Positions 35,493 through 43,761 of a DNA stretch of 64,000 nucleotides are shown here, piece by piece. The DNA lies in assembly GCA_013816485.1 (NCBI GenBank), contig JACDEI010000001.1, forward strand, positions 248,001 through 312,000, written 5' to 3'. The notes under the pieces are model-generated. The model saw nothing but the letters and a program-made list of their open reading frames with translations, ran no database searches and was not told the origin of the DNA. The translations under genes and the position numbers were made by a program. How positions within the stretch are numbered: the stretch's first letter is position 1; each line of letters opens with the position of its first letter. This stretch comes from Planctomycetota bacterium. GTDB lineage: Bacteria > Planctomycetota > UBA11346.

Positions 35493-36578
35493 ATGTCCGA
35501 GCCCATCCCCGCACAACCTGTCGATGCGACCGTCCAGATCACCTGGGAGCTGGTGTTGACCTGGGGGGTACCGGCGGCCTGGATCTTCGGTGGCATCCTG
35601 ATTGGTCTGGTGGTGGAGCGCGTCGTGCTCAGACGGCTCAAGGCGTGGAGCGAGAAGTCCGGCTGGGGTTACGACAGCATCCTCATCGGTGGGGTGAAGG
35701 GCGTGGCGTTCTTCTGGTGCCTGATGCTCGGAGTGTTCTTCGGCGGCCAGAGCGTCGGGCTGAAAGCCGAATGGCAGGCGATGGTTTCCAATGCACTGGT
35801 GGTCGCCCTGATGTTCTCGCTCACCGTCGCCGTCGCGCGGGTGATCGGCGGTCTGCTGGCGCAATCTGCCAAACGTTCCGGCGGCGCAGTGGCGTCCTCT
35901 ATCATCACCAACCTGGTGGCGGCGGTGATCTACATCCTCGGCTTCCTGGTCATTCTCGACACGCTCGGTGTCCAGGTGACGCCGGTGTTGACCGCGTTGG
36001 GTGTTGGTGGCTTGGCGGTGGCGCTCGCGCTCAAGGATACGTTGGAGAATCTCTTCGCCGGACTGCATTTGGTGGCGTCGAAGCAGATCCATATCGGAGA
36101 TTTCGTCCGCCTCGACAGCGGTGATGAGGGTGTCGTGTCCGACCTGACGTGGCGCTCCACCACCATCCGCACCTTGCCGGGCAACATCATCATCGTGCCG
36201 AACTTCAAACTCAGTTCGGCCATCGTCACCAACTTCACTACGCCGTCGCCGTCGCAGCCCGTGGCGATACCGGTCGGCGTGGCCTATGGTAGCGACCTGG
36301 AAATGGTCGAGCGCGTCGCCATCGAGGTCGCCACCGACATCCAGACCAGCGTGGATGGCGGTGTGCGCGATTTCAAGCCGGTGGTGCGCTTCTTCCAATT
36401 CGCCGATTCGAGCGTCAATTTCAACGTCGTCCTGCGTGCGTCGAAGTTCCAGGACCAGTTCCTGATGCGCCATGAACTGATCAAACGTCTGCACGCCCGC
36501 TTCAACGCTGAAGGCATCGAGATCCCGTTCCCGATCCGCACGGTACACCTCAAGGGTGCCTTGCCCAAGCCGACGTGA
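35493..36578 (+). CDS. Small-conductance mechanosensitive channel (MscS family)
   Basis: A 361-residue protein with about four N-terminal hydrophobic helices and the MscS pore helix and beta domain: TALGVGGLAVALALKDTLENLFAG (the Gly/Ala-rich pore helix), then IHIGDFVRLDSGDEGVVSDLTWRST, TLPGNIIIVPNFKLSSAIVTNF. It releases solutes on hypo-osmotic shock. Its stop codon overlaps the GTG start of the following E1-like gene. Confidence 0.93.
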   Translation: MSEPIPAQPVDATVQITWELVLTWGVPAAWIFGGILIGLVVERVVLRRLKAWSEKSGWGYDSILIGGVKGVAFFWCLMLGVFFGGQSVGLKAEWQAMVSNALVVALMFSLTVAVARVIGGLLAQSAKRSGGAVASSIITNLVAAVIYILGFLVILDTLGVQVTPVLTALGVGGLAVALALKDTLENLFAGLHLVASKQIHIGDFVRLDSGDEGVVSDLTWRSTTIRTLPGNIIIVPNFKLSSAIVTNFTTPSPSQPVAIPVGVAYGSDLEMVERVAIEVATDIQTSVDGGVRDFKPVVRFFQFADSSVNFNVVLRASKFQDQFLMRHELIKRLHARFNAEGIEIPFPIRTVHLKGALPKPT

Positions 36579-37585
36579 GCGACGATCGCTACAGCCGTCA
36601 GGTGCGTTTCGCACCGATCGGCGCCCAAGGCCAGGCGCGCCTTGTCGGCGCTCGCGTTGCCGTGGTTGGCTGTGGTGCGCTCGGCACCGCCATCGCTGAG
36701 CAGCTCTGCCGTGCCGGTGTCGGTTTCCTGCGGCTGATCGACCGTGACTTCGTCGAGTGGAGCAACCTCCAGCGCCAGTCGCTGTTCAGCGAGGACGACG
36801 CCCGTCGTGCTGCGCCCAAGGCGGTGGCAGCGGCGGAGCGTTTGCGGGCGATCAACAGCACCTGCGTCATCGAACCGCTGGTGGAGGACCTGCGCGCAGC
36901 CAACGCCGAACGCCTGCTCAGTGGCGTCGCCCTGGTGCTCGACGGCTGCGACAACTTCCCCACCCGCCATCTGGTCAACGAGGTGTGCTGCAAACTCGCC
37001 ATGCCGTGGATCTATGGCGCGTGCGTCGGGTCTTATGGCATCTCGGCGCCGATCATTCCTGGCCAGACTCCGTGTCTGCGCTGCCTCCAGGACGAGCTCC
37101 CGGGCGCGGGCGAGACGCCGACCTGCGATACCGCCGGGATCATCCCGCCAGCGGTCCAGATGGTCGCCGCCTGGCAGGTTGCCGAGGCGCTCAAGCTCCT
37201 CATCGGCGATCAGGCCGCGGTGCGTCGCGAATTGTGGGCCAGCGATCTGTGGCGTGGCACCTTCCAACGGCTGCGCCTGACGGGATGGCGGCAGGCCGGC
37301 TGCCCGGTGTGTGGTTCCGCTGCGACCTATCCCCTGCTGCGTGCGGGCGATGATGCCGCGGTGGTGCTGTGTGGGCGTGATGCGGTGCAGATCCGACGGG
37401 CCGGAATCGACCTGGCGGCGTTTGCCGGGCGTCTGGGCGGCGCGCTGCTGGTGGCGAACACCCACCTAGTGCGCTGGCAGGATGGCATGGTGACCGCCAC
37501 CTGCTTCCGCGATGGCCGGGTGATCGTGCAGGGGGTCGCCGACGCGAGCGCGGCGCGAACCTTCTGCGATCGCTGGCTGGGCTGA
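36575..37585 (+). CDS. ThiF/MoeB-type adenylyltransferase (E1-like)
   Basis: Adenylates the C-terminal glycine of a small sulfur-carrier protein in thiamine or molybdopterin synthesis. The 336-residue protein starts YSRQVRFAPIGAQGQARL and has the nucleotide loop VAVVGCGALGTAIAEQLCRAG, the DRDFVEWSNLQRQ block, the adenylation-site CDNFPTRHLVN and the zinc cysteines CLRC and CPVCG. The C-terminal 90 residues are a short extension with no clear rhodanese motif. No ThiS- or MoaD-type carrier gene is adjacent. The start is GTG within the GTGA overlap with mscS. Confidence 0.9.
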   Translation: MSDDRYSRQVRFAPIGAQGQARLVGARVAVVGCGALGTAIAEQLCRAGVGFLRLIDRDFVEWSNLQRQSLFSEDDARRAAPKAVAAAERLRAINSTCVIEPLVEDLRAANAERLLSGVALVLDGCDNFPTRHLVNEVCCKLAMPWIYGACVGSYGISAPIIPGQTPCLRCLQDELPGAGETPTCDTAGIIPPAVQMVAAWQVAEALKLLIGDQAAVRRELWASDLWRGTFQRLRLTGWRQAGCPVCGSAATYPLLRAGDDAAVVLCGRDAVQIRRAGIDLAAFAGRLGGALLVANTHLVRWQDGMVTATCFRDGRVIVQGVADASAARTFCDRWLG

Positions 37586-37762
37586 GGCGGGAAGTCGCAG
37601 GCACCTCGTCGCATGACGGGAGTCACGCGGTGCCTCACCATCGGTGGCTAGTCCTTGGCACCCCCGCGTTTCAGACACGGCACGTGTACGTGTTTCGCCG
37701 TGCGGCTCTTGAGTCGCTCAGGCGCTGCGGATGATCCGCAGCCAGATCGGGAGGGACCAGTC

Positions 37763-38113
37763 ATGCCATTCTTCTCGCGTCGCCATGTCTCCCAGCCGCA
37801 AGAACGCCAACCGGCTCCGCCGATCCCGCCTCCCGAGGATCCCACGCCAGCAGTTGGCCACGCCGTCAATCCGCTCAGTCGTGCGGTGTTGCCGAAGGAA
37901 CAGTTCCCGCTCCATTTCGATTTGCTGATGCGTGACTTGTGGGATCGCGGCATGTCGCCCGAAGCCTTCCAGGTCATCGCCGCTGATGAGGTCCGTCTGG
38001 ATGAGGACGGCATGGATGTGGAGTTCACCTTGCTGCGTGTCGGCACCGACTCGCTCTGGCGACGTCGCGTCGACGTGCGTCATGGCCGTCTGCTCAGCAT
38101 CCGCGACTGTTGA
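37763..38113 (+). CDS. Small protein of unknown function
   Basis: A 116-residue protein. After MPFFSRRHV comes a Pro/Gln-rich stretch (about residues 10-38), then a compact acidic domain (FDLLMRDLWDRGMSPEAFQVIAADEVRLDEDGMDVEFTLLRVG) that I do not recognise. The start at 37,763 has GGGAGGGA upstream, one of the better ribosome sites in this window. The stop codon is part of an 11-bp tandem repeat. Confidence 0.7.
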   Translation: MPFFSRRHVSQPQERQPAPPIPPPEDPTPAVGHAVNPLSRAVLPKEQFPLHFDLLMRDLWDRGMSPEAFQVIAADEVRLDEDGMDVEFTLLRVGTDSLWRRRVDVRHGRLLSIRDC

Positions 38114-38146
38114 GCGACTGTTGAGCGACTGTTGAGCGACTGTTGA
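38103..38146. repeat. Tandem 11-mer array, GCGACTGTTGA x4
   Basis: Four perfect copies. The first covers the last codons and the TGA stop of the small gene at 37,763-38,113, and each further copy repeats that TGA. The nadD gene (convergent) ends 19 bases later. Confidence 0.93.
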
Positions 38147-38164
38147 GCCACCGCGTTTCGCGGT

Positions 38165-38728
38165 TCAGCGATACCAGTTCTGGCCCGCGATGAGGTCCGC
38201 CACCGCTGGTGGAACCAGCGCGGCGATGTCCTCGCCTCGTCCCAGGCGTTCGCGGATGAGTGAACTGGAGATCTGCGGCAAGGCCGCGGGATGCTCGTCA
38301 TAACCGCGGCGCGGCACCGGGATGATCCCGATCAGACGGATGAGTTCCGCCCCACGGTGCCAGTTCAGCAGATCGTGCGCAGTATCGGTACCGCCTACCA
38401 ACAACCACTGGTTCAGCGGATGCCGCTGCCGCAGACGTTCGATCAGGTCGAAGGTGTAGCCGCTGGCATTGCTGCGTTCGTCGTCGCACAGGCGCACGAA
38501 CGGTAGCGCAGCGAATGCGGCCTGGCACAGCCGCCAGCGTTGCTCCCACGATGAGATCGCCTTGCCATAGGCGTGTTTCGCCACCGGCAGCACCCACACC
38601 TCATCGACTCCGCCGACCACGCGGGCGTAACAGGCAGCGAGCACGTGCCCGAGGTGCGGGGGATCGAATGATCCCCCGAACAGGGCGATGCGCGGAGCGC
38701 CCAGGTCCGGTCCGGTGGCGGTGGTCAT
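38165..38728 (-). CDS. nadD: Nicotinate-nucleotide adenylyltransferase NadD
   Basis: Joins AMP to nicotinate mononucleotide in NAD synthesis. The 187-residue protein has the nucleotidyltransferase start ALFGGSFDPPHLGHV (with the HxGH motif), WVLPVAKHAYGK, LLVGGTDTAHDLLNW and, near the C terminus, ISSSLIRERLGRG, the ISSTxIR-type motif. The usual neighbours obgE and rsfS are not here. It is followed by a gene for a membrane protein upstream on the same strand. Confidence 0.95.
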   Translation of the reverse strand: MTTATGPDLGAPRIALFGGSFDPPHLGHVLAACYARVVGGVDEVWVLPVAKHAYGKAISSWEQRWRLCQAAFAALPFVRLCDDERSNASGYTFDLIERLRQRHPLNQWLLVGGTDTAHDLLNWHRGAELIRLIGIIPVPRRGYDEHPAALPQISSSLIRERLGRGEDIAALVPPAVADLIAGQNWYR

Positions 38729-38772
38729 AGCGCGACTATGGAAACGCTCACCGAGGGGGTCAAGCTGGGCAC

Positions 38773-40308
38773 TTACTTGCCAGGCTTTTGCGGCGTGGGC
38801 GGCGTGGACGGCGGAGTGACCTTGCCTTCGACGTATCTGATCAGGTCACCGATGGTCGTGAGTTCCCGCTCCTCATCCAGTTTCACGCTGAAGGCGTCCT
38901 CGAGATCCATCAGGAGTTCGGCGATGTCGAGTTCATCGGCCTTGAGGTCGGCCGTGAGTCGACTGCCGTCGTTGAGGGTCGCCGGGTCGCGAGCCAGACG
39001 CTCGGCGATGACCGCGATGACCGCGGTGCGGACATCACCCGCTGCCACGGCCTGCTGCACGGCAGGGGAGGTGGCCGGGGTTTTGGGCATGGGCTGGCGA
39101 GCGCGCCACTCGGCATATTCCTTGGACTGTCCGAACCGCTCGAATCCGGAAATGGTGCTGAGGTCGTCGGCTAATTTGGTACCGAAACGTGTCTTGACCT
39201 CATCGAGCAGCGAGGCGGCCTGGGCGTGGGCGTCGGCTTTGAGTGAGACCCCGATCGCGGTCCACCACAGATCGATCAGCGTTGGCTCGCGTTCGCAGCC
39301 CCGCGCGGCCGCGGCCTGGGCTTCGGCAATCCGCTCCGCTTCGATGAGGATGTCGGCGCGCAACGAATCGAGGTACGGATCGCCGCCAACCTGTTCGTCG
39401 ACGCGATCGATGGCCTGCAACGCCTGCGGATACCGTTTGGTCAAACGATTGGCATCAACCTGTAGCAACGACAATGCCGGGTCATTGGGGAACAGGCGCT
39501 CGATCTCCTGCAAGGACGCCAAGTGTTCGGCCGGACCGATCCCCTGGGCGATCAGCATGCGCAGTGCAGCACCAGCACGGGTGGTACGGAAGGCTTCTGG
39601 CAAGGTGCGCCAGCGCTCCATCGCCTGTTGGTGTTTGCCCTCCTCGATCAATTTGCGGAGCTCGGGGACCTGGCCCACGCTGGCGACGTAGCCGTCGCCT
39701 GAACCCTGCATCAGTCGTTCGAGCGGCGTGCGGGTCAGGCTGGCGAGGGCAGGCATCACCACGCTGGTGATCGAGCGGCTGAGGGGTTCGCCGGTGGCCA
39801 TGTCCTGGTAATCGACCACTCGGATGGCTCCCGCCGGCGTGCGGACGATGGTGAGATCAAGGTAGTTGAGCCCATCGCCGACCAGCATGCGCAGTTGCGC
39901 CCGTTGGTGGCCATCGACCAGACGGATGCGCAGCAGCTTGACCCGGCCTTCTTCCCCGAGCGCGGCGATCCAGCGATTGGGGATGTCCTTCGCTCCGCTC
40001 ATGGCGCCGCTGAGGAAGTTGCTCCGCTCGAAATCGCTCAACGGTACCTGATGGATCGCTTCGCCGAACAGGGTTTGGAGGTCGAACACGGCATGGACCG
40101 GATCGGGATCCAGTTCATTGAAACCATCGACCACAATTTGCGCGATTTTCTGCGCCTCAGCCGCGCTCACCTGAGTGCAGGCGGCGATCGGCGAGGGGAT
40201 CGCGTGGCGATTGCGCAGCAGATTCGCGACATTCCCTTTGAGGAAGAACATCGCTCCGCCAGCCGCCACGGCGGCGACGATGAGGATGACGAAGAGGACT
40301 TGTTTCAT
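38773..40308 (-). CDS. Membrane-anchored helical-repeat protein with a C-terminal acyl-carrier-like domain
   Basis: A 511-residue protein. An N-terminal hydrophobic helix (LFVILIVAAVAAGGAMFFL) anchors or exports it. Residues 40-185 are a mixed domain, and 190-420 look like TPR-type helical repeats. Residues 429-497 resemble acyl carrier protein: AVIAERLARDPATLN, LTADLKADELDIAELLMDLEDAF, then ELTTIGDLIRYVE. In true ACPs the block reads DSL, with Ser carrying phosphopantetheine; here it is DEL (Glu459). So the fold is likely kept while acyl carrying is lost. A Pro-rich tail ends the protein. It may be an adaptor that binds partners of ACP or its own repeats. The function is unknown. Confidence 0.75.
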   Translation of the reverse strand: MKQVLFVILIVAAVAAGGAMFFLKGNVANLLRNRHAIPSPIAACTQVSAAEAQKIAQIVVDGFNELDPDPVHAVFDLQTLFGEAIHQVPLSDFERSNFLSGAMSGAKDIPNRWIAALGEEGRVKLLRIRLVDGHQRAQLRMLVGDGLNYLDLTIVRTPAGAIRVVDYQDMATGEPLSRSITSVVMPALASLTRTPLERLMQGSGDGYVASVGQVPELRKLIEEGKHQQAMERWRTLPEAFRTTRAGAALRMLIAQGIGPAEHLASLQEIERLFPNDPALSLLQVDANRLTKRYPQALQAIDRVDEQVGGDPYLDSLRADILIEAERIAEAQAAAARGCEREPTLIDLWWTAIGVSLKADAHAQAASLLDEVKTRFGTKLADDLSTISGFERFGQSKEYAEWRARQPMPKTPATSPAVQQAVAAGDVRTAVIAVIAERLARDPATLNDGSRLTADLKADELDIAELLMDLEDAFSVKLDEERELTTIGDLIRYVEGKVTPPSTPPTPQKPGK

Positions 40309-40449
40309 CGCGTACTCCGCTGCATCCGTGGGATACCCACCGGCTTCCCTGGGTCAAAGCCCAGGAAAGCCCAATGTCGAGTCTCTGACGGTGATCCGCT
40401 TGCTGCGCGCGGTGGTCCGGCCCGCGGTTACCCGATTCGGACCCCGCGA

Positions 40450-42306
40450 CTATTCGGTTTCAGCCCGCGACTTCAGTACCGCCATGAAGGCCTCCTGCGG
40501 AACTTCGACGTTGCCGATCATCTTCATGCGCTTCTTGCCCTCTTTTTGCTTTTCGAGGAGTTTGCGCTTACGTGACACGTCGCCGCCGTAGCACTTGGCG
40601 GTGACGTTCTTGCCGATGCTCTTGATGGTCTCGCGCGCGACCACACGAGTGCCGATGGTGGCCTGCAAAGCGACCTCAAAGAGGTGTTTGGGAATCTCTT
40701 CCTTGAGCGCCTTGATGATCTGTCGGCCGCGGAACTCGGCATTGGTCTTGTGGCAGATGAAGGCCAGCGCATCGCAGGGATTGTTGTGCACCAGGATGTC
40801 GACGCGCACCAGGTCAGCGACCTGGTAGCCGGTGAATTCGTAATCCATGGTGCCGTAGCCCTGGGTCACGCTCTTCAGCTTGTCGAAGAGATCGTAGATC
40901 ACTTCGGCGAGCGGCATCTTGTAGGTCAGCACGCAGCGCTGGGTGCCCAGGTATTCCTGCTTGAGGAATTCACCGCGACGGTCAGACACCAGCGACATCA
41001 CGGAGCCGATCTTGTCTGCCGGCAGCATGAAATGGATGGTCACCAGCGGTTCTTCGATCGATTCGTAACCATCACGGGGCAACTCGCCTGGCGTGGTGAT
41101 CTCAATCGAACGCGGGATCACCGAACCGTCTTTTTCGTAGAGGGGCGCGGCGGAGGCCGCACGCAGATTGACCACATAGGTCACGGTTGGCGCGGTCTGC
41201 ACCATGTCGAGATCGTGCTCGCGCTCCAAGCGTTCCTGGCAGATCTCCATGTGCAGCATGCCCAGGAAGCCGCAGCGGAAACCGTGGCCGAGCGCGCCGC
41301 CTGATTCGGGCGACCAGCGGAACGACGCGTCGTTGAGCGAAAATTTTTCGACCGCTTCACGCAGCTGGTCGTAGGTGGTTTCGCCCGACGGATACAGGCC
41401 GCAATACACCATCGGCTTCATCTCACGGAAGCCCGCGAGCGGCTCCGCTTGGTTGTCTTCCAAGGTGATGGTGTCGCCAACCTTCACATCGGTGAGGGCC
41501 TTGATCGCCGCGCAGATGTAACCGACCTCGCCTGCCTCCAGGCCGTCATCAGCGGCAGTCATGCGTGGCTTCAGGCGGCCGATCTCGCTGATCTCGTAGG
41601 TTTTCCCCGAGCGAATCAGGCGGATCTTGTCGCCCTTCTTGAGTCGACCGTTCTTGATCCGCGCGTACAGGATGATGCCGCGGTAGTCGTCGTAGATCGC
41701 ATCGAAGATCAGCGCCTGCGTCGGCGCGCTGCGATCGCCCACCGGCGAGGGGATGCGCTCCACCACCGCGGTGAGGATTTCTTGGATGCCGATGCCCTGC
41801 TTAGCGCTCGCGCGGATGGCGAAGGTGGCATCGAGCGCGAGGGATTCCTCGATCTCAGCACACACGCGATCGGGCTGCGCGCTGGGCAGGTCGATCTTGT
41901 TGAGCGTCGGGATGACCGTCAGGTTCAGCTCACACGACAGCAGGTAGTTCGCGACGGTCTGCGCTTGGACGCCTTGCGAGGCATCGACCACCAGCAGACA
42001 GCCTTCGCAGGCTTGGAGCGAACGCGACACTTCGTAGCTGAAGTCGACGTGCCCAGGGGTGTCGATGAGGTTGAGCTGGTAGGTCTGCCCGTCGGTGTGC
42101 AGGTACGACAGGCTGACGGCCTTGGCCTTGATGGTGATGCCGCGCTCTCGCTCCAGGTCCATGCTGTCGAGGACTTCCAGCTCCTTGTCGTCCTTGGCTT
42201 TCATCGCGCCGGTGGCCTGGAGCAGGCGTTCCGCGAGAGTCGACTTGCCATGATCGATGTGGGCGATGATGCAGAAGTTACGAATCAGATGCTGGGGGTG
42301 CGGCAT
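40450..42306 (-). CDS. lepA: Elongation factor 4 (LepA)
   Basis: The ribosome-associated GTPase LepA/EF4. The 618-residue protein has the G domain with AHIDHGKSTLAERLL, RERGITIKAKAVSL, DTPGHVDFSYEVSR and LNKIDLPSA, then domain II, EF-G-like domains III and V, and the LepA-specific C-terminal domain with GRQIIKALKEEIPKHLFEV and GGDVSRKRKLLEKQKEGKKRMK. The length and motif set are normal. Confidence 0.97.
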   Translation of the reverse strand: MPHPQHLIRNFCIIAHIDHGKSTLAERLLQATGAMKAKDDKELEVLDSMDLERERGITIKAKAVSLSYLHTDGQTYQLNLIDTPGHVDFSYEVSRSLQACEGCLLVVDASQGVQAQTVANYLLSCELNLTVIPTLNKIDLPSAQPDRVCAEIEESLALDATFAIRASAKQGIGIQEILTAVVERIPSPVGDRSAPTQALIFDAIYDDYRGIILYARIKNGRLKKGDKIRLIRSGKTYEISEIGRLKPRMTAADDGLEAGEVGYICAAIKALTDVKVGDTITLEDNQAEPLAGFREMKPMVYCGLYPSGETTYDQLREAVEKFSLNDASFRWSPESGGALGHGFRCGFLGMLHMEICQERLEREHDLDMVQTAPTVTYVVNLRAASAAPLYEKDGSVIPRSIEITTPGELPRDGYESIEEPLVTIHFMLPADKIGSVMSLVSDRRGEFLKQEYLGTQRCVLTYKMPLAEVIYDLFDKLKSVTQGYGTMDYEFTGYQVADLVRVDILVHNNPCDALAFICHKTNAEFRGRQIIKALKEEIPKHLFEVALQATIGTRVVARETIKSIGKNVTAKCYGGDVSRKRKLLEKQKEGKKRMKMIGNVEVPQEAFMAVLKSRAETE

Positions 42307-42396
42307 GGGAGGGGCGAGAGCCTAGGTCCGACGCCAGCAAGGCAATGCGGACATCCCCATGATTATCGGCGTCTCCGATGGGCGATGATCTGGTTT

Positions 42397-42503
42397 ACCG
42401 CAGAGGCGCAGAGGTGAGATGAGGGCCGCAGAGAAGACCGGGAAGCAAATCAGCCCATCAGCGGTTCTCTGCGGCCCTCATCTCACCTCTGCGGCTCTGC
42501 GGT
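42397..42503. repeat. Long near-perfect inverted repeat between lepA and the YkgJ-like gene
   Basis: A 39-base arm (42,397-42,435) and its complement (42,465-42,503) differ at one position, with a loop of 29 bases. The arms contain repeated GCAGAG steps. It lies upstream of lepA and at the 3' end of the next gene and could end transcription in both directions. Confidence 0.9.
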
Positions 42504-42527
42504 TGGTTGTCCGGTATGTTCCCGCTT

Positions 42528-43397
42528 CTACTCCCGCGCGCCGTGTTTCTTCGCCGTGGAGATCCAGCGATCGGCGAGGTGCTCGACATCGCTGCCCAGG
42601 CCACGGGCAAGGTGCAGCGCCAGCGCCATCATCAGGCAGGAGGCCTGGCGCAGGCCGTCCTTTGAGTCACGCCTGGCGAATTCACTCTGCGCGGCGGCCT
42701 GCAGGTGGTCATGATGCGCCTTGGCGAAGGCGGCGGGATCGTCGCGCAGGTGAGCGAGGTCTGGGAGCGTCAGGCGATCCATCCAGGCGGCAGGGATCCG
42801 TGTCGCGCGTTCCTTCGGATGGGCACGGCCGAGGTCGCGCCACCCGCGCAGGGTCTGCTTGTCACCGCTGGCGGCCAAGCCGCTCTCCAGCAGCAGAACA
42901 AAGGCACCGTCGGCGAGCTGCTGCATCAGGTCCAGGTAGGCGTCCTGCGCCGTCTGGCCAGGATCGATCGCTTGGCCGGCGAGGTACTCCGCGACTGTCA
43001 TATGCGGCAAATCGACGACCTCGGCGCAGCCAGCGAGGCACGGGAAGGTCTCGCCGTCATGGATGTACTCCACGTCCTTGCCGAGGAGTTTCCGACCGAG
43101 CGGGTAGAGCCGGCATGCGAGCGGTCGTCCCGGATGCACGCTGCATCCCTGCCCAGGAATGAACTGGCTGCACGCCGACAGGCCCTTCCACCCCGGTGGC
43201 CCATCGAAGCGCAGGCGGATGCCGCCGAATTCACAGAAGCGGTCACGGAACTCCCGCGCGCTGAGCCCTTTCGCCTGCGCCAGGCACGCCAGTTCCCACG
43301 GGTTGAGCCACACCATCTTGCCGTGGCAGCAGGTGCCCGAGCGCGAGCAGGTCAGCGGCAGGCGGTCGTGCGCGGAAACCACGGTGATGGCTGACAT
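42528..43397 (-). CDS. YkgJ-family cysteine-cluster protein
   Basis: A protein of about 289 residues from the ATG at 43,397 (a GTG at 43,469 would add 24). It contains the CxxxCxxCC-like cluster CSRSGTCCHG near the N terminus and CSVHPGRPLACRLYPLG further on, plus another Cys pair (FPCLAGC). This matches the UPF0153/YkgJ zinc- or iron-chelating domain, whose biochemical role is not settled. The C-terminal half is helical and unassigned. It is divergent from the sensor-kinase operon. Confidence 0.82.
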   Translation of the reverse strand: MSAITVVSAHDRLPLTCSRSGTCCHGKMVWLNPWELACLAQAKGLSAREFRDRFCEFGGIRLRFDGPPGWKGLSACSQFIPGQGCSVHPGRPLACRLYPLGRKLLGKDVEYIHDGETFPCLAGCAEVVDLPHMTVAEYLAGQAIDPGQTAQDAYLDLMQQLADGAFVLLLESGLAASGDKQTLRGWRDLGRAHPKERATRIPAAWMDRLTLPDLAHLRDDPAAFAKAHHDHLQAAAQSEFARRDSKDGLRQASCLMMALALHLARGLGSDVEHLADRWISTAKKHGARE

Positions 43398-43506
43398 CCC
43401 TTGCACCGTAGCGGCGGGGACCCGCTCGCCAGTCAGGGGGGCCAGTGCCATTGCCGCGTGGTCAGACACCCAGGGGGCGACCCCACCTACATGGGATCAC
43501 AAGCGG

Positions 43507-43535
43507 TTGAGGCGGGGGCATTCGTGGGGTATCCT
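43507..43535 (+). promoter_or_regulatory. Putative sigma-70 promoter of the sensor-kinase operon
   Basis: TTGAGG (43,507-43,512), 17 bases, TATCCT (43,530-43,535). The expected start of transcription, about 7 bases on, coincides with the left end of the inverted-repeat element, so that element would form the 5' leader. Confidence 0.55.
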
Positions 43536-43542
43536 AATCATA

Positions 43543-43722
43543 AGGAGTGATTTCAAACCCCTCTGCTACTGCTCCCCGCCCTCGTCGGTTGCGGCGGCGT
43601 CAGACGATCGAATTGGTGCTCACCATGGCCTACGGCCATGCCTCCGCTCCAAACCGACCGTCTTCCTTGCCTCGCTCGACGTTGGCAGGGCTCGCTACGC
43701 AGATGGATTTGAAACCACTCCT
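43543..43722 (+). promoter_or_regulatory. Nested inverted-repeat element, possible structured leader RNA
   Basis: The ends pair over about 17 bases with two mismatches (AGGAGTGATTTCAAACC at 43,543-43,559 and its complement at about 43,706-43,722). Inside, GTCGGTT (43,584-43,590) pairs with AACCGAC (43,652-43,658), and inside that CATGGCC-TAC-GGCCATG (43,624-43,640) is a perfect hairpin. All three stems are compatible. It could be a structured leader RNA or a small non-coding mobile element with terminal inverted repeats. Confidence 0.5.
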
Positions 43723-43761
43723 AAGCCGAGCGATTCTCCAGCGCATGTAAGGTGTTCCCCT

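Larger units (their letters stand above)
43398..43761. other. Divergent intergenic region before the sensor-kinase operon
   Basis: No gene is seen. It holds a promoter facing right (43,507-43,535) and a 180-base inverted-repeat element (43,543-43,722), both listed separately. The part nearest the YkgJ gene should hold its promoter, but I cannot place it. Confidence 0.55.

Noticed and set aside
40345-40371. Terminator between lepA and the acyl-carrier-like gene
   Set aside because: A short stem (CTGGG/CCCAG with flanking pairs) exists, but there is no T-run on either strand, so I do not call it.
43545-43725. tRNA-like T-arm sequences (GGTTTCAAATCC) at the ends of the element
   Set aside because: No acceptor stem, D-arm or anticodon arm can be fitted. 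The sequence is explained by the inverted repeat.
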